DNA from: Calditrichota bacterium
GTDB lineage: Bacteria > Calditrichota > Calditrichia > Calditrichales > Calditrichaceae
Direction: 5' to 3'
NCBI GenBank assembly: GCA_024278715.1
Contig: JAJRSN010000015.1
Coordinates: forward strand, 1-22,823
DNA length: 22,823 nt
In this document: in pieces, positions 6,259-13,882 of the stretch
Layout: each line of letters opens with the position of its first letter
How positions within the stretch are numbered: the first letter of the stretch is position 1
Notes under the pieces: generated by a model
What the model was told of the DNA's origin: nothing
Databases searched by the model: none
What the model saw: the letters and a program-made list of their open reading frames with translations, nothing else
Translations under genes and position numbers: made by a program

Positions 6259-7791
6259 CTATTTTAATCCTTCATCTATTCGCTTTTTATCATCCTTGTC
6301 ATAAACCTCAAAAGAACCGATCGGTAAATTCTCATCCGGAATCAATCTTATTTTAATCCAATATTTCCACATCAGCTTAAGCAACGGGTTGTAGGTGCCC
6401 TTTTTCATATAAGAATAAACGTCCGGGCGAACATGGATTGTAATTCTGCGGTCCCCGTGTGTAGAGCGATAACGTTGAATCCATCTTTCGATATCTCCGA
6501 CCACAGCGTGAATTGTGGGCACAAGACCGGTTCCGTGGCATGTGGGGCAGCTATCTTTAAGACTTAAAAGAACGGGCGGTCTTACACGCTGCCTTGTCAT
6601 TTCAATTAATCCGAAACGGCTCATGTCCTGAATTTTTGTGATGGATCGATCTTTGTTAAATTCTTTCTTTAATTCGTTATAGACCTTCTTTTTATTTTCT
6701 TCTTCCACCATATCGATGAAATCAATAACAATAATTCCGCCCAGATCTCTTAAACGCGTCTGACGGGCAATTTCGCGCGCCGCCTCCAGATTGATCCTTA
6801 AGGAATTGGTTTCATGGTCTTTTTTACCGATAAATTTGCCGCTGTTCACATCGATGGAAACCAGCGCCTCGGTCGGTTCAACAACAATATAGGCGCCGTT
6901 TTTCAGCCAAACCTTGCTGTTACCCATCTTTTCAATTTCTTTTTCGATATTAAATTTATCGAAAATGGGCAACATCCCTTTATAATAGGAAATTTTGTCC
7001 TTTAATTGAGGAGCGACATCCTTAATATAAGAAACCAGTTCGCGCATCAATTTACGTGAATCCACAACAACGCGATCAACGTCTGCGGTAAAAAGATCGC
7101 GGATGATGCTGGAAGCCATAGCCATGTCTTTGTACAACAACACCGGGGCTTTCTGACGCTTTATTTTACGTTCGATTTTGCGCCAAGTGTTCAGCAAATT
7201 ATTCAGATCTTTTTTGATTACCTTATCGGGCTTGCCTTCTGCCACGGTTCTAATAATCAATCCGAAATGCGGCGGGATTATTTGTCTGGCAATATCCCGT
7301 AATCGCTTGCGTTCTTTGGGATTCTGAATTTTTCTGGAAATACCGATATGCCGCTTACCGGGAATCAGCACCAAAAATCGCCCCGGCAAAGCGATGCCCG
7401 AGGTAACTCTGCATCCTTTGGAGCCGATCGGTTCTTTGATAATCTGGACCAGAATATCCTGATCTTTTTTCAGATCGCGGTAAACGTTAAAATTCCGTTC
7501 CGAGTTGTAATGGTCTTTATCGATGTGTTCTTCATCTTCGTAATCAACAAAATAATCAAGGTACGAAGTATCAAAATCCGCAAAATGTAAAAAGGCGTTT
7601 TGTTCGTGCCCGATGTCAATAAAAGCAGCCTGCATGCCGGGAAGAACCCGGCTTACTCTGCCTTTGTAAATATCTCCGACCATACGTTCGTATTCGGGTC
7701 GTTCCACAAATAATTCTACGAGTTTGGAATCTTCTAAAATTGCTATTCTGGTCTCTTCGTTTGTAGCATTAATTATAATCTCTTTAGTCAT
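6259..7791 (-). CDS. rng: Ribonuclease E/G family endoribonuclease
   Basis: A 510-residue RNase G-type enzyme, the catalytic half of the RNase E/G family, which cleaves single-stranded AU-rich RNA and matures rRNA. An S1 RNA-binding domain lies near residues 36-125 (GDIYKGRVSRVLPGMQAAFIDIG), interrupted by an acidic insert. The catalytic magnesium-binding Asp residues are seen as D314 in SIDVNSGKF and D357 in IIVIDFIDM. C415 and C418 in SCPTCHGTG form the zinc-link motif. The protein ends soon after, without the scaffold tail of E. coli RNase E, so RNase G is the better name. It follows the TIGR03960-type gene by 106 bases and precedes rplU-rpmA, a neighbourhood seen in many bacteria. The ribosome binding site is weak (CAGGAA). 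Confidence 0.93.
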   Translation of the reverse strand: MTKEIIINATNEETRIAILEDSKLVELFVERPEYERMVGDIYKGRVSRVLPGMQAAFIDIGHEQNAFLHFADFDTSYLDYFVDYEDEEHIDKDHYNSERNFNVYRDLKKDQDILVQIIKEPIGSKGCRVTSGIALPGRFLVLIPGKRHIGISRKIQNPKERKRLRDIARQIIPPHFGLIIRTVAEGKPDKVIKKDLNNLLNTWRKIERKIKRQKAPVLLYKDMAMASSIIRDLFTADVDRVVVDSRKLMRELVSYIKDVAPQLKDKISYYKGMLPIFDKFNIEKEIEKMGNSKVWLKNGAYIVVEPTEALVSIDVNSGKFIGKKDHETNSLRINLEAAREIARQTRLRDLGGIIVIDFIDMVEEENKKKVYNELKKEFNKDRSITKIQDMSRFGLIEMTRQRVRPPVLLSLKDSCPTCHGTGLVPTIHAVVGDIERWIQRYRSTHGDRRITIHVRPDVYSYMKKGTYNPLLKLMWKYWIKIRLIPDENLPIGSFEVYDKDDKKRIDEGLK

Positions 7792-7897
7792 GGTTGTATT
7801 CCTGTTATTTCTTCGTCATAAGTCATCATTTAACAGTATTCATGTTAAAATGTAATTTCAGAGGAGGATTAATAAAAATTTAAATTTACCCGAGCGT

Positions 7898-10504
7898 TCA
7901 GGAAAGTACTTCAAGGGGTGTTTTTTCTTCCTTACCTGATCTAATTAACTGGCGTTTGCGAATCACATCGATTTGCTCGGAGTGTTTGAACAGAACTTTC
8001 AAAAAATCGTCGATGCGCAGCGAACGCCGGTCAACGCTCTTTGTCCTGACGATCAGACGCCTGCCCCGGCGGTGGATTGAATCGATAAACGGACGGATAT
8101 CGATTGATTTGAGGTCGCCTTTTCTTTGACGCTGAATCACAAGCGTGGGGCTGCGACGGATTTTGCCGATTGTTTGATCAATCTTTTTTAACGAGACATC
8201 CGAGCCGTCTATGATAATTTCATATTCCGAAACATTGATAGCCTGAGAAAGCGACGACGTTTTGCTTTTGATCGGACGCACGCGGAGAATTTTCAATCCT
8301 TCCGGTAAATACGGATTGACCTGCGCTTTTAGATCAATGCCGTAGCCAGCCTTGATCTCGATATCAAAAAATTCAGCCTTGCTTTTTATACCCAAAGCAA
8401 GCGGCTGCCCAAATGAAATTTTAGGGCGCGGATTAAATCCCTGGCTATAAACCAACGGAACTCGCGCTCTTCTGAAAGCACGTTCAAACACCCGCACCAG
8501 GTCAAGATGCGATAAGAAAGACGCATAGCCCTCTTTTTTAAACTGAACCCTGAAACGGACGGAAGTATTTTCGGCGATTTGCGGCGCCGGCGCTTTGCCG
8601 CTATCGGACGACGGTTTTTCAACCAAAAGCGGCTTAACATTTTCTTGAGCTTTTTTGTAACAATCCACAAGTTCGGCAAACACCCCTTTGCGTTGCAGAC
8701 CGCACGCCAAACACTTATTCGGCTTGCAATCCGGGCTTACCTGTTCCTTGTAAGCTCTTGTTCGCTCTTTAAGTAAAAATTTTTTAGTGACGCCCTTGTC
8801 AATATGATCCCAGGGCAAACAGGCGTCTTCGGGAATTTCCGCGGTCAGCTTATCCCACGAATAGCCGTTGCTTTTTAACACCTGCTTCCATAAATCAAAT
8901 TTAAAATGCTCCGCCCATCCGTCAAACTTTCCGCCGTTTTTCCAGACATCATAAATAACTTTACCCATCCGCCTGTCGGCGCGTCCCAAAATACCCTCTA
9001 AAAACGAGACGTCCGGATCCCGCCACGTTAATCGTATCCGGCGCTGTTTTTGAAGCTGGGGCTTTAAAAGGTCGATTTTGTGCCAGATTTCTTCAATTGA
9101 ATTTTGCCGCTCCCATTGAAACGGGGTGTGGGCTTTGGGCGAAAAAGGCGAAATGGACACGTTAAACTGAGCCTTTCCGTATTGTTTGCTCATTTTTACC
9201 AGACGATTCATAAGATGAGCAATCTCAAGCACATCCTCATCGGTCTCCGTAGGAAGCCCGATCATAAAATAAAACTTAATTAACTTCCATCCGTTTTTTA
9301 AAGCGATTTCAACAGATTTAAACAAATCCTCCTCTGTAATGTTTTTGTTTATCACCCGTCGTAATCGCTCGCTTCCGGCTTCAGGGGCAAACGTAAAACC
9401 GGATTTACGGACCTGAGCGACAAAATCGGCAATCTGCTCGCTAAAACTATCGAGACGCATTGACGGGAAAGACACGCTGACCTGTGTGTTCTGCAACGCG
9501 CGTCGGCTTTCAAGCATTAGCTCGGTTAATTGCGAATAATCCGAAATCGATAAAGATAAAAACGAAACCTCGTTGTATCCGCTATTTGCCAATCCCTCCT
9601 GCATTTGTTTAAGCACATCGTTTTGATCGCGCTCCCGCACAGGGCGATAGATCATTCCCGCATTACAAAACCGGCAACCCTCGGTGCATCCCCGCATCAC
9701 CTCAAGCGAAAGCCGATCGTGAGTTACCTCAATAAGGGGAATAATGGGTTTGTCGGGATAGAAATCCGCTTTTAATTCGCTTACCAAACGCGTTCTGATT
9801 ACCGCAGGCACTCCCTTAATTTTTGGTCGGACTTCCAGCAGAACGCCTTTTTCATCGTAAACGGGTTCGTAAAAACGAGGCACATACACGCCCTGAATTT
9901 GGCTCAGATCAAATAAGATCGATTCGCGGGATTTCTTATTTTCCCTGCCGCGACGGATGGCATCTACTATTTCAACCGCGGCTTCTTCTCCGTCGCCGAT
10001 CAAAAAAGCGTCGATAAAATCAGCCGCCGGCTCGGGATTACAACTGCACGGACCGCCCGCAATAATAAAAGGGTCGCCTTCTCCGCGCTCCGTTGACCAC
10101 AGCGGTATTCCCCCCAGGTTTAACATGTTCAGAATGTTTGTGTAAGTCAGTTCGTATTGAAGAGTAAAACCGATTACGTCAAATTCCGAAAGCGGCGTGA
10201 ACGATTCGAGCCCGTAAAGCGGAACCTTGAATTGACGGAGACGTTCTTCCATATCGTGCCACGGAGCAAAAACTCTTTCCGCCCAAATATCGCGCCGTTG
10301 ATTTAAAATATGATAAAGAAGCTGAAAGCCGATATAAGACATACCAATTTCATAAACATCGGGGAAAGCAAGAGCGACATGACTTTTAATTTTTTTAATA
10401 TCTTTGTGAACAGTATTTAGCTCATTACCTATGTATCTGCCTGGTTTTAATACTGCGGGTAACAGGCTTTTTAATAAAATATTTTCAATCCTTGGGTCTT
10501 TCAA
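7898..10504 (-). CDS. TIGR03960-type radical SAM protein fused to a DUF2344 domain (TTG start)
   Basis: An 868-residue fusion. Residues 1-230 resemble a B12-binding-type Rossmann domain (VALAFPDVYEIGMSYIGFQL, DVIGFTLQYELTYTNIL, IAGGPCSCNPEPAADFIDAF). The radical SAM core follows with the 4Fe-4S motif CTEGCRFC (C273, C277, C280), and FAPEAGSERLRRVINKNIT further on. A second Cys group CKPNKCLACG lies near residues 592-600. A C-terminal DUF2344/TIGR03936 domain starts near 647 (FKKEGYASFLSHLDLVRVF, YSQGFNPRPKISFGQPLALG). In many genomes these are two adjacent genes next to rng. The reaction is not established, but the context suggests RNA or ribosome modification. The start is TTG with GGGAGAG four bases upstream. 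A candidate promoter lies at 10552-10581. Confidence 0.88.
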   Translation of the reverse strand: MKDPRIENILLKSLLPAVLKPGRYIGNELNTVHKDIKKIKSHVALAFPDVYEIGMSYIGFQLLYHILNQRRDIWAERVFAPWHDMEERLRQFKVPLYGLESFTPLSEFDVIGFTLQYELTYTNILNMLNLGGIPLWSTERGEGDPFIIAGGPCSCNPEPAADFIDAFLIGDGEEAAVEIVDAIRRGRENKKSRESILFDLSQIQGVYVPRFYEPVYDEKGVLLEVRPKIKGVPAVIRTRLVSELKADFYPDKPIIPLIEVTHDRLSLEVMRGCTEGCRFCNAGMIYRPVRERDQNDVLKQMQEGLANSGYNEVSFLSLSISDYSQLTELMLESRRALQNTQVSVSFPSMRLDSFSEQIADFVAQVRKSGFTFAPEAGSERLRRVINKNITEEDLFKSVEIALKNGWKLIKFYFMIGLPTETDEDVLEIAHLMNRLVKMSKQYGKAQFNVSISPFSPKAHTPFQWERQNSIEEIWHKIDLLKPQLQKQRRIRLTWRDPDVSFLEGILGRADRRMGKVIYDVWKNGGKFDGWAEHFKFDLWKQVLKSNGYSWDKLTAEIPEDACLPWDHIDKGVTKKFLLKERTRAYKEQVSPDCKPNKCLACGLQRKGVFAELVDCYKKAQENVKPLLVEKPSSDSGKAPAPQIAENTSVRFRVQFKKEGYASFLSHLDLVRVFERAFRRARVPLVYSQGFNPRPKISFGQPLALGIKSKAEFFDIEIKAGYGIDLKAQVNPYLPEGLKILRVRPIKSKTSSLSQAINVSEYEIIIDGSDVSLKKIDQTIGKIRRSPTLVIQRQRKGDLKSIDIRPFIDSIHRRGRRLIVRTKSVDRRSLRIDDFLKVLFKHSEQIDVIRKRQLIRSGKEEKTPLEVLS

Positions 10505-10551
10505 TCAGCTCTCCCTGATCAATCTCATCATAATATCTTTCTAAAACGCAT

Positions 10552-10581
10552 AATTTACATCGGTTCAAAAGTCATAAGCAA
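10552..10581 (-). promoter_or_regulatory. Possible promoter for the radical SAM-rng unit
   Basis: On the minus strand TTGCTT (10576-10581), an 18-base spacer and TAAATT (10552-10557) lie 47 bases before the TTG start of the radical SAM gene. The -10 matches the hexamer before rplM and rplU. The -35 is weaker, so this is tentative. Confidence 0.35.
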
Positions 10582-10610
10582 ATTTGACTGATAATTGGTT
10601 ATAGCCGTTC

Positions 10611-11057
10611 TTATTTTGCCATGATTCCCTGTATCTGCTTGACAATCGTCGAAATGTTTTTCTGATTATCGGGCACAACAAAAATCGTATCATCTCCGGC
10701 TACCGTTCCCAAAATATGGCTATCGCCAAGACGATCCAGATAAACAGCCACTCCTTGTGCCCGACCGGGCATAGTTTTAACCACAACCATGCACTCATTA
10801 TTCATCACATTTACGATTTCCATTCCGATGATATGGGCAATAGCCTGAGAATTCTCAGCCTGATGGAGAATGTATTTATAACCTTCTTCATGAGGAATAC
10901 GAATGATATTCATTTCATGTAAATCCCTGGACAACGTAGCCTGCGTAACCTCAAATCCTTCGGCACGCAATTTTTCAAGTAAATCTTCCTGACTTGAAAC
11001 AACCTGCGTGGTAACAATTTCTTTAATTTTTGCTTGTCGTAAAAGTTTGTTGTGCAT
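10611..11057 (-). CDS. argR: Arginine repressor ArgR
   Basis: A 148-residue ArgR/AhrC family regulator. The N-terminal winged-helix DNA-binding domain spans about residues 1-70 with the recognition motif VTQATLSRDLHEM. The C-terminal arginine-binding and hexamerisation domain spans about 80-148 with the conserved GTVAGDDTIFVV, whose Asp pair binds arginine. It represses arginine synthesis and/or activates catabolism when arginine is present. No arg genes are in the window, so its targets are elsewhere. AAGGAAG lies five bases before the ATG. It is read away from marR, with a 477-base divergent region between them. Confidence 0.95.
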   Translation of the reverse strand: MHNKLLRQAKIKEIVTTQVVSSQEDLLEKLRAEGFEVTQATLSRDLHEMNIIRIPHEEGYKYILHQAENSQAIAHIIGMEIVNVMNNECMVVVKTMPGRAQGVAVYLDRLGDSHILGTVAGDDTIFVVPDNQKNISTIVKQIQGIMAK

Positions 11058-11475
11058 AAATCTTCCTTTATTTTAATCTATTCAAAAGAATGCTTTAATT
11101 CTAACTTTTTATTAAAATTAGATATTTTTGATAATTATTCCAAAAAATTTTAAAAATAGCTGTAAGTTGTTTTCAAAGATTCACCGCCGATCCGAGGCTA
11201 ATTTGTTACAAATATGCTGCTTATCTGCTTAGGGCAAAACAAATCCCGATCAATCATTACGGTTTTAAAATGTTAAATCATCGAAAAACAACCGCATCAG
11301 CCGATCGATTCCAAATTAAATTTAAACGCAGGAATTTAATTTCAGCGCCGAATTTGTGGTTTCCGCTTTTTCATAAGTCAAAAATCTTTTCTGCGCTCCC
11401 GAAAACTGAATTTAAACTTCATGCCGCTGTCAACAAGGCTTTTACCGTTGCCCGGAAGCTAATTTATGCGGTCTG
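11058..11475. other. Divergent argR/marR intergenic region
   Basis: No convincing gene is present. The first 100 bases are AT-rich and must hold the argR promoter; a CTAA/TTAG imperfect hairpin with AT arms sits near 11101-11121. An open frame of 95 codons on the plus strand (11270-11557) has no ribosome binding site and a composition unlike a protein. The plus-strand marR promoter and operator begin at 11476. Confidence 0.55.
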
Positions 11476-11504
11476 TTGCAAAATTGTGTGTTTATACATA
11501 TATT
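11476..11504 (+). promoter_or_regulatory. Promoter of marR
   Basis: TTGCAA at 11476-11481, a spacer of exactly 17 bases, and TATATT at 11499-11504, ending 30 bases before the marR ATG. The repeated operator string overlaps the spacer and -10, as expected for an autorepressed gene. Confidence 0.6.
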
Positions 11505-11506
11505 GT
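11484..11506 (+). promoter_or_regulatory. Putative MarR operator, site 1 (marR)
   Basis: TTGTGTGTTTATACAT at 11484-11499 is identical to 16 bases in front of yceI. It is followed by an imperfect counterpart of the palindrome seen there (ATACATATATTGT). It overlaps the marR promoter -10. Binding by the adjacent MarR protein is inferred, not shown. Confidence 0.55.
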
Positions 11507-11534
11507 CGGTGTACGCTTAAAAGGAAATCAATTA

Positions 11535-11984
11535 ATGAAATTAGAAGACGAAATTAAAACCAGCTCATTTAAAACCGAAGCCGAAAAATTGATCGTTAAC
11601 ATCATCTATACCGGAAACTGGCTTAATTATCATTACGCAAAAAAATTAAAAGAGTACGGAATTTCACTACAGCAATACAATATTCTGCGCATCTTACGGG
11701 GTCAATATCCGAATCCCGCAACGGTGAATTTGTTAAAAGACCGCATGCTGGATAAAATGTCCAATGCCTCGCGGCTGGTTGAAAAACTTCGTTTAAAAGG
11801 TTTAATCGAAAGACGGATTTGTGAACACGACCGCCGGGCTGTTGATGTAATTATCACCAAAAAAGGACTTGAACTTTTATCCGAGCTCGATGTTACAATG
11901 GACGCCTGGGCAAAACGCTTTGAAAATTTGACCGACGAAGAGATTCGAACGCTCAATAAACTGCTTGACAAATTCCGGGAATAA
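11535..11984 (+). CDS. MarR family transcriptional regulator
   Basis: The start is placed at ATG 11535, preceded by AAAAGGAAA, rather than at the upstream in-frame ATG 11466, which would lie before the promoter. The product has 149 residues. The order is an N-terminal dimerisation helix, a winged helix with LQQYNILRILRGQYPNPATV, a recognition helix MSNASRLVEKLRLKGLIERR, and the wing EHDRRAVDVIITKKGLELL, all typical of MarR. A C-terminal helix rich in Glu and Lys completes the dimer interface. It carries no obvious paired Cys of the OhrR redox type (its single Cys is in the wing, RRICEHDRR). It is followed by yceI, whose promoter carries the same operator string, so it probably represses itself and yceI in response to an unknown ligand. 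Confidence 0.93.
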   Translation: MKLEDEIKTSSFKTEAEKLIVNIIYTGNWLNYHYAKKLKEYGISLQQYNILRILRGQYPNPATVNLLKDRMLDKMSNASRLVEKLRLKGLIERRICEHDRRAVDVIITKKGLELLSELDVTMDAWAKRFENLTDEEIRTLNKLLDKFRE

Positions 11985-11996
11985 TTTTTTTGCCGT

Positions 11997-12021
11997 TTGT
12001 GTGTTTATACATTTAATGTAT
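11997..12021 (+). promoter_or_regulatory. Putative MarR operator, site 2 (yceI), overlapping its promoter
   Basis: TTGTGTGTTTATACAT (11997-12012) repeats the 16 bases found before marR. It is completed here by a perfect 7-1-7 palindrome ATACATT-T-AATGTAT (12007-12021), the size and AT-rich form of known MarR/OhrR operators. A -35-like TTGCCG at 11990-11995 with a -10 near 12012-12018 would place the operator on the promoter. A second inverted repeat, TATGGG/CCCATA (12019-12024 and 12035-12040), follows. Confidence 0.6.
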
Positions 12022-12113
12022 GGGAATTTTTTTACCCATAATTCGTTTCAATAAAATCAAGCGAAATTAAAGCAAACATTTAAAAACAACCATTTATTCA
12101 AAGGAGGCATATT

Positions 12114-12704
12114 ATGCAATCCAAATCACTATTTCTTTATCTGGCGCTGATCTTATTTTTTGTCGGTTCTCTTATGGCAGGAGACAAATATAAGATCGAT
12201 ATCGCTCATTCGAGAGTGTCGTTTTCGGTTAAACACATGGTCATTGCAACGGTTACTGGTAAGTTCAACGATTTTTCGGGAACAATCGATTATGACGAGA
12301 ACGACGCCACCAAAACGCGCGCTGATGTAACAATTAACGCCGTTAGTATCGACACCGATAACGAACAGCGGGACAACCACTTGCGCAGCGCCGATTTTTT
12401 TGACACGGCAAATTTCAAGACCATTACTTTTAAAACCGACGGCGTTGAAAAACGAGGCAATAACTATGTCGCCGTCGGAAATTTGACCATGCACGGCGTG
12501 ACTAAAAAAATCGAGATTCCTTATACGGTGACGGGGAAAATTGTCGATCCCTGGGGAAACGTCCGCATCGGAATTGAAGGAAGCGCTTCGTTGAACCGGA
12601 AAGATTTCGGGATTAACTGGAGCAAATCCATGGACAACGGCGGTTTGGTGGTCAGCGATAAGGTAAAAATAAACATTAACCTCGAAGCCATACAACAAAA
12701 ATAA
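12114..12704 (+). CDS. YceI family periplasmic lipid-binding protein
   Basis: A 196-residue secreted YceI-like protein. The signal peptide covers residues 1-22 (LFLYLALILFFVGSLMA, cleavage before GDKYKID). The body is the YceI lipocalin-like barrel: YKIDIAHSRVSFSVKHMVIA, GKFNDFSGTIDYD, IDTDNEQRDNHLRSADFFD, FKTITFKTDGVEK and GNLTMHGVTKKIEIPYTVTG, ending in SDKVKININLEA. Relatives bind polyisoprenoids such as octaprenyl phosphate or ubiquinone and are linked to stress responses. AAGGAGG lies seven bases before the ATG. It follows marR on the same strand by 129 bases with its own promoter and operator. Confidence 0.95.
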   Translation: MQSKSLFLYLALILFFVGSLMAGDKYKIDIAHSRVSFSVKHMVIATVTGKFNDFSGTIDYDENDATKTRADVTINAVSIDTDNEQRDNHLRSADFFDTANFKTITFKTDGVEKRGNNYVAVGNLTMHGVTKKIEIPYTVTGKIVDPWGNVRIGIEGSASLNRKDFGINWSKSMDNGGLVVSDKVKININLEAIQQK

Positions 12705-13033
12705 TTTTAACCTATCGGCTTAAAACCGGAGCTTGATTTTAATTCTTCAAAATTTTTAATGCTAAGTCGCTGCGGAGTTTACACATCATAAATAATTGCA
12801 GGAACGGATTAAATTTCGTTTCTGCTTTTTACTTAAACCCGCCATGGTTAAAATTTTGATTGACTGTTTCCTCATCTCGGGCATTATTGAAAATATCACA
12901 ATTTTGCAAGACTCCGTTTTTTCAGATGAAAAACGGAATGTTAAGGCGCTTCAATTCTTTCTGTTTTAATAGTTGCAATCGAGGGATCGTTTATTTAAGT
13001 TTTCGCTTTTAAATTTTCAGAAAGGACAGCACC
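12705..13033. other. Intergenic region between yceI and the SH3b lipoprotein gene
   Basis: No gene is supported. It contains a perfect 9-bp hairpin TCCGTTTTT/AAAAACGGA (12913-12921 with 12929-12937, 7-base loop) that lacks a T tract on either strand, so it is not a clear terminator. The promoter of the next gene must lie in the last 90 bases, but I see no convincing hexamer pair. Confidence 0.55.
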
Positions 13034-13873
13034 ATGCATATTCGCCTGATGTGGGTTTCGCTTTTATTGATTGCCGTCTCCTGCACTCCGAAAGTAACCA
13101 AAAAAGTTGCGGAAAAAGAGCAACCCCCGCCGCCTTCGGCTTTAAGCGCGGAATATGTGATCAAAGAAAACATCAATATGCGAAGCGGACCCAGCGTCAA
13201 ATACCCCGTCATCGGTAAACTTGAGGACGGCGACGAAGTTTTTATTCTTGACAATAAAAAAGGATGGTACAGGATTCAAACCGGTAGCAAAATCGGATGG
13301 GTGCGCAGCGATTTGGTCGGTCCGCGCAATTTAAGCCGAATCCGCATGGCTTCTGCTTTTAACGACAGCATCATGTCGAGATTTAAAGGGTCGCTTTACA
13401 TCGACAAGAACAAACCCTATCAGATAATCTATCTGGAACTAAACGAGCCGAATCACAAACGCGCAAAGAAGTTAGCGTCTCAGATCGGTAAATTGTATCA
13501 GGAAAAAGTTTATCCCGGCAAACTAACCGTTAACCTGATAAAGCCGGGCGCTTCAAAGTATTACGATCAGATTGTATTGCCGGCTTTGGGAATCGCGGAC
13601 ATTCCTTTGCCAGTATTGGATTTTGGCTATCTGGAAAAGTTGAAATCGCATAATAGTGAAGTCGCTTTATACGTTGTGGTGCCGGACTCCGTTGACAATC
13701 AGCGCTTGCTGAAGCTGGCGCGAAAAATCGCTTCAAAATATTCTTATCCCTTTACCAAGTCCGAGGTTATCATGCGTTCGGTTTCTTCCGACGGAAACGT
13801 CCGTTGCCGTTTGTATTATGTTGAAGACGGGTACGGTGAAAATTTTGTTTTCAATCGCTGCGGGCGGCAATAA
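13034..13873 (+). CDS. SH3b-domain lipoprotein
   Basis: A 279-residue predicted lipoprotein. The lipobox ends at Cys17 (LLLIAVSC), followed by a Lys-rich linker and PPPP. A bacterial SH3 domain (SH3b/SH3_3) covers about residues 40-100 with INMRSGPSVKYPVIGKLEDG and GWYRIQTGSKIGWVRSDLV. SH3b domains usually bind cell-wall peptides. The remaining 180 residues are a mixed alpha/beta region I do not recognise, ending in a pair of Cys (VRCRLYYVEDGYGENFVFNR followed by Cys) that could form a disulfide. AAAGGA precedes the ATG by eight bases. It converges on the FecCD permease gene with only nine bases between stop codons. Confidence 0.85.
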   Translation: MHIRLMWVSLLLIAVSCTPKVTKKVAEKEQPPPPSALSAEYVIKENINMRSGPSVKYPVIGKLEDGDEVFILDNKKGWYRIQTGSKIGWVRSDLVGPRNLSRIRMASAFNDSIMSRFKGSLYIDKNKPYQIIYLELNEPNHKRAKKLASQIGKLYQEKVYPGKLTVNLIKPGASKYYDQIVLPALGIADIPLPVLDFGYLEKLKSHNSEVALYVVVPDSVDNQRLLKLARKIASKYSYPFTKSEVIMRSVSSDGNVRCRLYYVEDGYGENFVFNRCGRQ

Positions 13874-13882
13874 CGACGAATT

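Noticed and set aside
11080..11091. ATTCAAAAGAAT palindrome upstream of argR considered as an ARG box
   Set aside because: The half-sites have the opposite polarity to the known TGAAT...ATTCA operator, and the palindrome is short in very AT-rich DNA.
11270..11557. Plus-strand open frame of 95 codons upstream of marR
   Set aside because: It passes through the marR promoter, operator and start region, has no ribosome binding site and reads as translated AT-rich non-coding DNA.
12153..12698. Long antisense open frame across yceI (181 codons)
   Set aside because: It mirrors the yceI coding frame; the plus-strand protein is a clear YceI family member with signal peptide, so the antisense frame is a by-product.
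12913..12937. 9-bp hairpin after yceI considered as an intrinsic terminator
   Set aside because: Neither strand has a T tract after the stem, and it lies more than 200 bases from the yceI stop.
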